Assembly (NCBI GenBank): GCA_005804005.1
Contig: SYPI01000244.1
Span: 1-8,100 of the forward strand
DNA length: 8,100 nucleotides
Direction of reading: 5' to 3'
From: Planctomycetia bacterium
GTDB lineage: Bacteria > Planctomycetota > Phycisphaerae > Phycisphaerales > SM1A02
Both the position numbers and the translations under genes were made by a program. Below are positions 1 through 7,118 of the stretch, one piece after another; position 1 is the stretch's first letter, and every line of letters begins with the position of its first letter. A model generated the notes under the pieces. It made no database searches, was not told the origin of the DNA, and worked only from the letters and a program-made list of their open reading frames with translations.

Positions 1-630
1 GAAACAGATCCAACTGCGCATGGCCGCGGCGAATATCTCCACCAGTCGACACAGCGCCCCTTGGCAGAAGAACCGCAGCGCGGCGGAGCGGGGTGTGCGC
101 AGATGGTTCGCGGCGGTGTTGCCCGACCAGGGAACCGCTGGTACAGCAACGATCACCGCGACAACCCCGACGGGAATCCACCACGGCACGCCCGCCGACC
201 TGGCAATCCACAGCGCCACCGCCACCAGCACCGCCAACGCCGCCGAAATCCCCAGCGCCACCAGTGAAACTGTCACCGACCTAGCCAGCGGAATTCGGTG
301 CATCGCCGCCAGATAGACCGCCCGACTGGCGATGCCTGGTTTCAGCGGCAGCAGATTCAATAGGGCGCTGGCTGAAACCAGCGCCGTCATTTCTGCCAGC
401 GGCACCTGATCACGAATACGGGTGAGCCGGTCGAAGACGAGTCCGCTGAGTGGGACGAATGACACCGTCAGCGCAATGGCAGCCAGCGTCATCCACCATG
501 GCGCCTGAGCCAAAGCATCGGCGCAGCGATGCCGCACCGCCTCATGGCGGGCGATTGTCCAGATGGCGCCCCCGAGCAGGCCCGCGGCCAGCAGCAGTCC
601 GATGGTGTGAATCAGGCGCTGTCGCCTCAT
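1..630 (-). CDS. Flippase-like (UPF0104 / LPG-synthase TM-type) membrane protein, C-terminus outside window
   Basis: This is an open frame of 210 codons from ATG at 630 that runs off the left edge without a stop. The product is strongly hydrophobic. It has an N-terminal basic stretch (MRRQR) and membrane segments at about residues 8-27, 46-66, 82-96, 118-142 and 151-167. Residues 90-107 (LLNLLPLKPGIASRAVYL) resemble the 'N-x-L-P-x-R-x-G-E-x-x-R-x-Y-L' signature of the lysylphosphatidylglycerol synthase transmembrane region / UPF0104 flippase-like family. Here K and I replace the usual R and E/D. Family members are about 300-350 residues long and act in or near lipid and glycan translocation or aminoacyl-lipid synthesis; the substrate cannot be read here. 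The start lies 25 nt after the stop of the upstream TPR gene on the same strand, so the two are probably co-transcribed. Only a weak AGGG lies about 10 nt before the ATG. Family assignment rests mainly on one motif and the hydrophobicity pattern. Confidence 0.62.
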   Translation of the reverse strand, partial: MRRQRLIHTIGLLLAAGLLGGAIWTIARHEAVRHRCADALAQAPWWMTLAAIALTVSFVPLSGLVFDRLTRIRDQVPLAEMTALVSASALLNLLPLKPGIASRAVYLAAMHRIPLARSVTVSLVALGISAALAVLVAVALWIARSAGVPWWIPVGVVAVIVAVPAVPWSGNTAANHLRTPRSAALRFFCQGALCRLVEIFAAAMRSWICF

Positions 631-655
631 GAGTTGCGCCCTGTGGCGAGGAGCA

Positions 656-3142
656 TCACCTGAGTCCGGTCGGGCTCGATCGCCGGGCATCGGCCAGACG
701 CGCCAGACGCTCCCTGAGGCCTTTGATCAGCGATTGCAATCGGGGGTCCTCGGTGCCTTCCAGCATCAGCGCCGGATCGGTCGACTCAGCGGCGTAGCCA
801 GCAGCGGCGTAGCGCAGCAGCGGCTCCTTCGACTTGGCCGCCTCGTCGTAAATGCGGGCCATCCCGGCGCTGGAACCGGGCGAGGCGACCAGCAGCCACG
901 CTTGTGCGGTGAGCGGTAACTGCGGCCAGACTTCGCTCACGAAGCTCCATATCTGAGTGTTGCGTTCGCGGATCGCGTTGTCCTCACTGGAACCGGTGGA
1001 ACCGGCCAACGAGGCGAGCAGCGCCAGCGTCAGCAGAGTTTTCCTGCCGAATCCTGCCCGGACCTCGGCCATGGCGTTCGCCGGCCACTCCGGATCGGGG
1101 GGGACACCGGCCACCCGAATAGTCGGAGCAACAGCGGTGCGCCCGAACACGCCGGGTATCAGCGCACCGCCACTGCTGGTGAAGTTCACGATGCTGCGCA
1201 CATCAACCAGCGCCCCCTGCGCCACACCCAGACACAGGCGATCAAACACCTGCGGCAGCAGCCCGATGTCCACACAAATGACCAACTCGGAGTATGGCGC
1301 CAACTCCAGCGCGCGATCGAGGCGGATGATGGCCGGAGGGAGAGTGCGCTCGCCCGCCTCGCCCGTCACGGTGATTTCCCCCCCCAGCATGGCCAGCGTC
1401 CGCACCGGCCCCATCCCGCCAATCTCCAGCGGTCGATCAAGTTGATTCCGCAGGTGAAGCTCCACTTCAATGGGGCCAAACGCCTCACAGACCGGCGTCA
1501 GCGGTTGCGCGGCGAGCGCCAGCGCCGTAGCGGCTCCGGTCACTGCGCGGCGGAGCGAGTCTGGGATCTGGGCGACCACAGCGGCCAGTTCGGTGGAGTT
1601 GGGACCCGGGGGAAGTGCTGCCACATTCAACAACCTGGCCAGCATCCTCTCGGCGAGGACGCCAATCATCGTGCCCGGGGCCGACTCCACTACCTGTTGA
1701 CACACCCGCGCCGCCTCCTTGGTGTTGCCATCGGCGGCCAGCGCCCGAGCTAGGCCGACGCGGCTGGCTGCTCCGGGATTGGACAGCTGCTGGAATCGCT
1801 CGACAGCTTCAGCATGCCGACCATCCAGTTCGGATCGCCACGCTGCCAGCATCGCCGTGCCCGACTCGTTCAGTGGCGCGCAGGAGGTAGCCCGCGCCTC
1901 CATCTCGGTGAGCGTGGCACTGTCGGCTCCTAGTATCGCCAGAGCGACCCCCAGTTCCACAATGCGATCGCGGGAGTCCTCTCTATCCGACGTGCTCGGT
2001 GGACTCGGCGGCTGCTCTCCGCGCCGCGCCGGCTGCGCCGCCAGCCGATCCCGTTCAGCCACAGCATCGGCGATGGCGACGGCTCCAGCAGCGATTGTCT
2101 TGCGGATCCCCTCTCCGGCCGGATCGCCGACTGCCTGAGCCAGTGCTCCCAGCACCATGGTCATCTGTGGCGGCTGAGGGGCACTCTCCTGCAACAGCGC
2201 CGCCTCGGTAAGTGCGGTGCGGGCCCGAACCAATTCGCGGCGAAAGACATCGTCACGCCCCCGGGCGTAATTCTGCAGCGCCCGGAACGCCGCCGCGTCG
2301 TTCCCCATCGCCGCGCGAGCCAGCGCCGCATCGACCTGATAGGCGTCGGCCTCATCCGAAGAGTGCCGCTCCGTGCGCGAGATTTCCGCGGCCATCTCCA
2401 GAAGCTCCGGCACCGCGGAGTAGGCCCGCTCCGCCAACAGCAACGCCGCAAGCCGTCCCAGTGGCGACGGATCGATGGGGTTGGCGTTGAATGCTGCCAC
2501 CAGCAGCCGAGCCTGCTCGATCACCGGCGCGGCTGTGCCCGCCGCCTCTCCCGCGCGAACAGCGGCCGCCTCGGGAAACCATCGGTCCAGTTCGGCGGCG
2601 CGGGCGATCGCCTCGCGGCTGGCTTGGCTGTCGCCAACCCGGGCCTGGAGAATGGCCAGGTCGTAGGCCAGTCGCGCTCCGGCTGGCGCTCCGATGCGGG
2701 CGATCGAATCGGGAGCGATCAGCCGTTGAAAGGCGGCAATGCGCGCCGCTGTGGACTGCTGCGTCTCCACCGCCGCGACAATTCGCCGCAGTTGAATGCT
2801 TGCGTCGGACGGGTCCAGCACCGCCAGCCGCGCCAGCAGATCGCGGCGCTTCCAGGCCGCCTCCGGGTCGGCGCTGTCGGCCTCGGTGATCTCCAGCGCC
2901 AACCCTACGGCGACTGCGGAATCGGGGGCCAGTTCCAAAGCGGTGAATGCCAAGGTCCGGGCAGCGTCGTACTCGGCCAGCGACAACTCCCGGTCATCCA
3001 GAAACCCTCGCGACTGGGCTATGCACAGCCGCGCCAGTTTGGCGCGCGCGTCCGCTTCCAGTTCGGCAGAACCTTGGACGATTGGGCTGGCTCCCATCAG
3101 TCCGGCGGCCAACGCCGCCCACCAACCGCCTGCAAGGATCAT
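656..3142 (-). CDS. Exported TPR-like protein with C-terminal beta domain (828 aa), hypothetical
   Basis: I do not recognise a named family. From ATG at 3142 the protein has a signal-like N-terminus (residues 1-24, Gly/Ala/Trp-rich hydrophobic core ending ASPIVQG). The rest of the N-terminal half is an Ala/Leu/Glu/Arg-rich helical solenoid. It has TPR-type A/B helix spacing and 'LDP' or 'LAPD' turns at about 55-115, 160-190, 225-320 and 395-510. A Pro/Arg/Ser-rich linker lies at about 370-391. Residues about 548-680 change to alternating hydrophobic, beta-sandwich-like sequence (for example IEVELHLRNQLDRPLEIGG), and 685-828 return to helices. It is probably a periplasmic or extracytoplasmic scaffold; no catalytic motif is visible. 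The frame stays open upstream to an ATG at 3202 and further to 3313. I chose 3142 because it gives a compact signal peptide and a TACACT box 6 nt upstream. The 3202 start would leave only 11 bp to the divergent gene. The downstream membrane-protein gene follows by 25 nt. Confidence 0.82.
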   Translation of the reverse strand: MILAGGWWAALAAGLMGASPIVQGSAELEADARAKLARLCIAQSRGFLDDRELSLAEYDAARTLAFTALELAPDSAVAVGLALEITEADSADPEAAWKRRDLLARLAVLDPSDASIQLRRIVAAVETQQSTAARIAAFQRLIAPDSIARIGAPAGARLAYDLAILQARVGDSQASREAIARAAELDRWFPEAAAVRAGEAAGTAAPVIEQARLLVAAFNANPIDPSPLGRLAALLLAERAYSAVPELLEMAAEISRTERHSSDEADAYQVDAALARAAMGNDAAAFRALQNYARGRDDVFRRELVRARTALTEAALLQESAPQPPQMTMVLGALAQAVGDPAGEGIRKTIAAGAVAIADAVAERDRLAAQPARRGEQPPSPPSTSDREDSRDRIVELGVALAILGADSATLTEMEARATSCAPLNESGTAMLAAWRSELDGRHAEAVERFQQLSNPGAASRVGLARALAADGNTKEAARVCQQVVESAPGTMIGVLAERMLARLLNVAALPPGPNSTELAAVVAQIPDSLRRAVTGAATALALAAQPLTPVCEAFGPIEVELHLRNQLDRPLEIGGMGPVRTLAMLGGEITVTGEAGERTLPPAIIRLDRALELAPYSELVICVDIGLLPQVFDRLCLGVAQGALVDVRSIVNFTSSGGALIPGVFGRTAVAPTIRVAGVPPDPEWPANAMAEVRAGFGRKTLLTLALLASLAGSTGSSEDNAIRERNTQIWSFVSEVWPQLPLTAQAWLLVASPGSSAGMARIYDEAAKSKEPLLRYAAAGYAAESTDPALMLEGTEDPRLQSLIKGLRERLARLADARRSSPTGLR

Positions 3143-3148
3143 CGTGCG

Positions 3149-3154
3149 AGTGTA
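3149..3154 (-). promoter_or_regulatory. Putative -10 box (TACACT) of the TPR gene, leaderless geometry
   Basis: The minus strand reads TACACT, then 6 nt (CGCACG), then ATG at 3142. A TAnnnT box 6-7 nt before the start codon is the usual leaderless arrangement, in which transcription begins at or next to the A of ATG. It supports 3142 over 3202 as the start. No TTGACA-like -35 is visible at 16-18 nt. Confidence 0.5.
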
Positions 3155-3196
3155 GGCGGAGGGGCCGGAAACGAGACTCAGCGTGCGCTCATCGGC

Positions 3197-3202
3197 TACC
3201 AT
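3197..3202 (+). promoter_or_regulatory. Putative -10 box (TACCAT) of the HEAT-like gene
   Basis: TACCAT ends 11 nt before ATG 3214. Transcription would begin about 5 nt before the ATG, so the leader would be too short for a normal Shine-Dalgarno. The box matches TAnnnT but its spacing to the start codon differs from the three tighter cases in this window. It lies back to back with the TACACT box of the divergent gene, about 42 bp away. It is weaker than the other boxes because there is no recognisable -35. Confidence 0.32.
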
Positions 3203-3213
3203 TCCAACCCCCG

Positions 3214-4209
3214 ATGTCGCTCGGCAATCTCCTAACCACCTGCGCCTGTCTCCTCGTGACCACCATGGCGGCGATAGCCGACGGTCCGAAGGATCTCCCG
3301 GTCGGGTTGGCAATGAAGGATCAGGCCACCATCGAAGCCGCCGGTGGGGAGATCGATGCCTACACCGCCTACTGGACCGCCCAGCTCGCTGCCTCCGAAC
3401 CGGCCCGGGTGAAGGATGCCCGGAGTCGCCTGATCAAGCCGCCGCAGACCAGCGGCGCGACTTCCATCTTCCTGAATCGGTACTCGGCCGGAGCGCTCCC
3501 GGCCCTCACCAGACTGATCCAGTCCGGCACCATCATCCAGGCGACAAACGCCATCGAGGTCGTTCGCACCCTCGGCACCGCCAACGCCGCCTTTGTCCTG
3601 CGCGACGCGATCAATCCGCAGCAGCAGCCCAAGTCGCAGGTGCGCATTGTGGCCGCTGGCGCGTTGCGCAGCGCCATTGCGGCCTTCCGCAAGGAGACTC
3701 TGACTTTCACCCAACAGGAAGCTGACCGGCTGGTGCGCGAAGTCGGCACCGCGGCCGGCCAAGAGACCAACTGGGTTGCATTTCAGTCCGATGTGGGGGC
3801 GTTGGCGGCGGTGGCCGCTAACCGCGCCTTCACCGATCCGACCAGATCGCAGGCGCTTGCGCAGGAGTTTGCGGCGCTGAGTGCCGCCACCAAGCGCGCT
3901 AGCCAGGGCGGCGCGGATGCTGGTCTGATTCAGGGGCTGCGTCGCTGCATCGATCTGGTGATGCGACAGGATCTGGAGATCAGCAAACCGCAAGAGAAGG
4001 CCGACTTCCGCAAGGCTGCCCTCGGATTCCTCAATGGCGTGGTGGCGCTAGGGGCCAAGCCGCCGGTGGCTGATCGTGAACTGCGCGAAGCCTTCGCCTG
4101 CGCGGCTCGCGACGCTGGCGGGTTGCAGAAGAAGTTCGGAGCTGTGGCGGCGCCCGAGTCGGCCGACCCGGCCAAGACTGCCAGCAGCGGTGGCCGAACC
4201 GGGACCTGA
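3214..4209 (+). CDS. Exported alpha-helical (HEAT-like) protein (331 aa), hypothetical
   Basis: This product is not recognised as a named family. ATG 3214 gives a Sec-type signal peptide (MSLGNLLTTCACLLVTTMAA, likely cleaved near residues 20-23 at AIA-DG). The frame is open far upstream, but the signal peptide and the divergent gene argue for this start. The mature part is almost all helix. Residues about 86-160 form two or three HEAT/ARM-like pairs (ALPALTRLIQSG, then AIEVVRTLGTANAAFVLRDA, then VRIVAAGALRSAIAAF). Longer helices follow to about 305. The tail 306-331 is Ala/Ser/Gly-rich and probably disordered. A single Cys pair at 10/12 lies in the signal, with later Cys at 245 and 296. No enzyme motif is present. 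A binding or scaffold role outside the cytoplasm is an inference. It is divergent from the TPR gene and lies 64 bp upstream of the peptide-binding protein, which has its own putative promoter. Confidence 0.78.
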   Translation: MSLGNLLTTCACLLVTTMAAIADGPKDLPVGLAMKDQATIEAAGGEIDAYTAYWTAQLAASEPARVKDARSRLIKPPQTSGATSIFLNRYSAGALPALTRLIQSGTIIQATNAIEVVRTLGTANAAFVLRDAINPQQQPKSQVRIVAAGALRSAIAAFRKETLTFTQQEADRLVREVGTAAGQETNWVAFQSDVGALAAVAANRAFTDPTRSQALAQEFAALSAATKRASQGGADAGLIQGLRRCIDLVMRQDLEISKPQEKADFRKAALGFLNGVVALGAKPPVADRELREAFACAARDAGGLQKKFGAVAAPESADPAKTASSGGRTGT

Positions 4210-4261
4210 TTCACAGTCGGCTCTAACGCCACTTCGCACCAACGCATTGGCACACCCGGGG

Positions 4262-4267
4262 TAGGCT
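4262..4267 (+). promoter_or_regulatory. Putative -10 box (TAGGCT) before the OppA-like gene, leaderless geometry
   Basis: TAGGCT is followed by exactly 6 nt (CAGGCG) and then GTG 4274. A TTGGCA at 4247-4252 is too close (9 nt) to be its -35. The CAGG in the spacer is only a partial Shine-Dalgarno and overlaps where a leaderless transcript would not yet exist. The box supports GTG 4274 as the start. Confidence 0.45.
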
Positions 4268-4273
4268 CAGGCG

Positions 4274-6139
4274 GTGCGCGTCGTGGCTCCCCTAGCACTG
4301 CTCCTCGTTGTCCTAGTGCTGGCACTGAGCACATCTGGCACTCCGGGCAATGCTGATCTGGTGTTCGTCGGCCCGGATGTGTTCACGCTCGACCCGCAGA
4401 AAATGTCCTACATGCAGGACCTGCGCATGGAGATGGCGCTCGACGAAGCGCTCTTCGTGCGCGACAGCGAGACATGCGACCCGGTCCCGGGAGCCTGCGA
4501 GAAGTTTGAGACCTCGGCCGACGGTCGCGAGTGGACCTTCCACATTCGCGCCGTTGCCAGGTGGTCCGACGGCTCACCGCTGGAAGCTGAGGATTTCCGA
4601 CTGGCCTGGATGCGGGCGCTGCTTCCCGATACCGCCGCCGACTACTCCGGACTCTTCTTCTGCATCGCTGGCGCGCGGGAGTTCTTCCAGTGGCGCGAAC
4701 AGGCGCTGTTGGATTACGCCCGGGAGGAGCAGCCGCACACCGCTGAAGCGGCTGCGGCGCTCTGGCAGCTGACACTGGCCGAGTTCGACCGCCGGGTCGG
4801 CATTCACTGTCCCGATGCGCACACTCTGGTGGTCACTCTGACCCAGCCGCTGCCGTACCTCGCGGATCTGCTGGCCTTCGGCGTTACCAGTCCGGTGCAG
4901 CGGGTCACCATCGCCCGCTTCACCAGCATCGAGGCGCGAACCGGCCGGGTGGAGACGGACCCAGAGTGGACCAAGCCGGGAAACCGCCCCAGCAACGGGC
5001 CATACATGCTGGCTGACTGGCGCTACAAGCGCCACCTGCTGCTGGAGGCCAATCCGTACTACTGGAACGCCGCCGCGGTTGGCAGCCAGCGAGTGCTGAT
5101 GCTGCCGTTCGAAAACAACTCCACGGCGGTATTGGCCTATGGCGTCGGCGGCATCGACTGGATCTCCGAGGTTTCGGTCGACTATCGCGCCGATATGGCG
5201 GCGCAGCAGGCGGCGTATGAATCGCGCCAGGCTGAGCAATTGCGCGCCGCGCGCGATGGGGGCGCCACACGCACCGCGGCGCTGGCCGCCGGAACTGAAC
5301 CACAGGCCAACGAGCGCCGCGACCTCCATGTGCTGCGGGCCTACGGTACGGACTTCTTTCAGTTCAACTGCCGACCGAAGCTGGCCGACGGCCGCGACAA
5401 TCCGTTTGCCGATGCTCGGGTGCGGCGGGCCTTTGCTCGGGCGGTCGACAAGCAACTGCTGGTTGATCGAGTGACCCGCATGCATGAACCGGTGAGTGGC
5501 GGACTGGTTCCCCCCGGCTCGATCGCTGGATACCAAGGCCCCGAGGGGCTGGGCTTCGACCCGGCGGCGGCCCGCGCCGAACTTGAGTCTGCCGGCTGGC
5601 GCGATCGGGATGGAGACGGTCTGGTGGAAGACGACTCCGGCGCTGAGTTCCCGGTGGTCGACCTTCTCTACACCACCGGTGCCGTGCGCTACAAGAATCT
5701 GGCGCTGGCCCTGCGCGACATGTGGTCGAAGGCGCTGGGCGTGCAGATGGAACTGCGCTCCAAGGACACCAAGTTCTTCAAAGAGGATCTGCGCACCGGC
5801 AACTTCATGATCGCCCGGGGCGGCTGGTATGGCGACTACGGTGACCCAACTACCTATCTGGAGTTCTGTCGCTCGACCGACGGCAACAACGACCGCCGCT
5901 ACAACTGCCCGGAGTTCGACTCCCTGCTAGATGATGCGGCCAAGGAGCGCGATCCGCAGAGACGCTTCGAGATGCTGCACCGCGCCGAAGCCATGCTGGT
6001 GGAGCGCGATCTGCCGCTGATTCCATTGTGCACCTTCGTGCAGGTCTACATGTTTGAACCCGGCGAGTTGACGGGACTGACAGAGCACCCGCGGCTGGAG
6101 CAGTATCTCTCGCGCCTGAAACGGCAGCCGCAGTCGTGA
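4274..6139 (+). CDS. Oligopeptide ABC transporter substrate-binding protein (SBP_bac_5 / OppA-like, 621 aa)
   Basis: This is the extracytoplasmic solute receptor that hands peptides, or related solutes, to an Opp/Dpp-type importer. Family 5 signatures run in order: FTLDPQKMS (37-45), the YTFHLR-like segment EWTFHIRAVARWSDGSPL (86-103) with EDFRLAWMRAL, SNGPYMLADW (240-249) with LLLEANPYYW (255-264), and VRRAFARAVDK (383-393). Late in the protein come RGGWYGDYGDPTTYLEF (515-531) and PLIPL (581-585). GTG 4274 gives a single N-terminal hydrophobic segment (3-19) with no lipobox Cys, so it is either secreted or anchored by an uncleaved helix. Compared with enteric OppA (about 540 residues) it carries two charged helical insertions, about 136-176 and 305-347. 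DRDGDGLVEDD at 444-454 resembles a Ca-binding loop. Eight Cys in the mature part suggest disulfides. The TGA overlaps the GTG of the permease gene (GTGA), implying coupled translation. Substrate specificity cannot be read. Confidence 0.95.
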   Translation: MRVVAPLALLLVVLVLALSTSGTPGNADLVFVGPDVFTLDPQKMSYMQDLRMEMALDEALFVRDSETCDPVPGACEKFETSADGREWTFHIRAVARWSDGSPLEAEDFRLAWMRALLPDTAADYSGLFFCIAGAREFFQWREQALLDYAREEQPHTAEAAAALWQLTLAEFDRRVGIHCPDAHTLVVTLTQPLPYLADLLAFGVTSPVQRVTIARFTSIEARTGRVETDPEWTKPGNRPSNGPYMLADWRYKRHLLLEANPYYWNAAAVGSQRVLMLPFENNSTAVLAYGVGGIDWISEVSVDYRADMAAQQAAYESRQAEQLRAARDGGATRTAALAAGTEPQANERRDLHVLRAYGTDFFQFNCRPKLADGRDNPFADARVRRAFARAVDKQLLVDRVTRMHEPVSGGLVPPGSIAGYQGPEGLGFDPAAARAELESAGWRDRDGDGLVEDDSGAEFPVVDLLYTTGAVRYKNLALALRDMWSKALGVQMELRSKDTKFFKEDLRTGNFMIARGGWYGDYGDPTTYLEFCRSTDGNNDRRYNCPEFDSLLDDAAKERDPQRRFEMLHRAEAMLVERDLPLIPLCTFVQVYMFEPGELTGLTEHPRLEQYLSRLKRQPQS

Positions 6140-7089
6140 GGGGCCTCATACTGCGCCGCTTGTTGGTGCTGCCGCTGATCGTGCTGGCGGTCTACACCCT
6201 CACCTTCATTCTGGCCTGGTTGGTGCCGGGCAATCCGTTGGAGCGCGAGGGTCGTCGACCGCCGCCGGAAGTGGAGGCGGCCATGCGCCGTCAGTACCAC
6301 CTCGACAGCCCGCTGAACTTCTACGGCGAGTACCTCTCGCGGGCCTCCGGAGTTGCCTGGCTGACTGGTACCAGCGACAAGCCGTTCGATCTCGGACCCA
6401 GCCTGGGCCATCCGGACTGGACGGTGAACCGGATCATCAGCGACGGGCTGCCGGTGTCAATGACCCTCGGCGCGGGAGCGATGCTGATTGCCGTGGTAGT
6501 CGGGGTGGCCAGCGGTGTGGTCGCGGGGCTTCGTCCCGGCAGCTTCGCTGACGCTGCCACACAGGTGATGACGGTGATTGGCATCAGTCTGCCCGGCTTC
6601 GTAACCGGCTCGACCCTGCTGTTGCTGCTGGCGGCGCGCTTCCATCTGTTCCCCTTCGGCGGCTGGGGCGGGTTGTCCTACGCCGTGCTGCCGATGGTGG
6701 CGCTCTCGCTGCCATTCGCGGCTTACATCGCCCGCCTGATGCGCTTCGGCATGATTGAGCAGATGCAGACCGATCATGTGCGCACCGCGCTGGCGAAGGG
6801 GTTGTCGCGACGGCAGGCGGCTATCCGCCACGCGATGCGCAACGCGTTCCTGCCGGTGTTGAGTTATCTCGGACCGGCTACTGCGGTGGCCATGACCGGC
6901 TCATTCGTGGTGGAAAAGGTGTTCGCGGTACCCGGCCTGGGGCGGCACTTCGTGGATGCGGTGCTGGGCAAGGACCTCACCCTCATCATGGGGGTGGTGC
7001 TGGTCTACAGCACCATGCTGGTGCTGTTCAATCTGGCGGTTGATGTTCTCTATCACTGGGTTGATCCGCGGATCGATGCCGCCGGGTGA
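6136..7089 (+). CDS. OppB/DppB-type ABC transporter permease (317 aa)
   Basis: This is an inner-membrane channel subunit of a peptide-type ABC importer (BPD_transp_1 family). It has TM1 at 9-29 followed by the typical 'LVPGNPLE' (OppB families have PGDP), then a long extracytoplasmic loop ending in DLGPSLGHPDWTVNRII. TM segments follow at about 107-131, 143-168, 182-200, 236-258 and 282-306. The cytoplasmic EAA loop at about 216-247 is clear (RTALAKGLSRRQAAIRHAMR, then NAFLPVLSYLGP), with the invariant Gly at 222; it docks on the ATPase. The C-terminus VDPRI is the usual YxxxDPR ending. GTG 6136 overlaps the TGA of the substrate-binding gene by 4 bp, and an OppB-like MRGLILRRLL start supports it. 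No OppC, OppD or OppF gene follows: the next gene is a predicted lipoprotein, 29 bp on. Confidence 0.95.
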   Translation: MRGLILRRLLVLPLIVLAVYTLTFILAWLVPGNPLEREGRRPPPEVEAAMRRQYHLDSPLNFYGEYLSRASGVAWLTGTSDKPFDLGPSLGHPDWTVNRIISDGLPVSMTLGAGAMLIAVVVGVASGVVAGLRPGSFADAATQVMTVIGISLPGFVTGSTLLLLLAARFHLFPFGGWGGLSYAVLPMVALSLPFAAYIARLMRFGMIEQMQTDHVRTALAKGLSRRQAAIRHAMRNAFLPVLSYLGPATAVAMTGSFVVEKVFAVPGLGRHFVDAVLGKDLTLIMGVVLVYSTMLVLFNLAVDVLYHWVDPRIDAAG

Positions 7090-7106
7090 GGCCGACGCCC
7101 AAACGG

Positions 7107-7112
7107 TAAACT
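7107..7112 (+). promoter_or_regulatory. Putative -10 box (TAAACT) before the lipoprotein gene, leaderless geometry
   Basis: TAAACT is followed by 6 nt (CGCGGC) and then GTG 7119. This is the clearest of the three spacing-identical boxes, and it stands out as AT-rich in GC-rich surroundings. It lies in the 29 bp between the permease stop and this gene, so the lipoprotein may be transcribed separately from the transporter genes. No -35 match is visible. Confidence 0.5.
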
Positions 7113-7118
7113 CGCGGC

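Noticed and set aside
20..316. 98-codon plus-strand frame at the left edge
   Set aside because: It is opposite a hydrophobic membrane-protein frame that fits a known motif and continues past the window edge.
957..1445. 162-codon plus-strand frame opposite the end of the TPR gene
   Set aside because: It is Ser/Pro/Arg-rich with no start context, and lies antisense to the beta domain of the TPR protein.
2363..3235. 290-codon open frame on the plus strand inside the TPR gene
   Set aside because: It lies antisense to the long TPR frame. Its translation is Arg/Gly/Gln-rich without domains or a signal, which is typical of a GC-rich shadow frame.
3232..3993. 253-codon minus-strand frame opposite the HEAT-like gene
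   Set aside because: The composition is typical of an antisense shadow. The sense strand gives a coherent signal peptide and helical repeats.
4247..4252. TTGGCA as a -35 for the OppA-like gene
   Set aside because: The spacer to TAGGCT is only 9 nt, far too short for a sigma-70 promoter.
4241..4256. Small inverted repeat CCAA-CGCA-TTGG before the OppA-like gene as a terminator
   Set aside because: The stem is only 4 bp and no U-run follows; it is too weak to call.
4574..5536. 320-codon minus-strand frame opposite the OppA-like gene
   Set aside because: The sense frame carries unmistakable family 5 motifs; the antisense product shows no family features.
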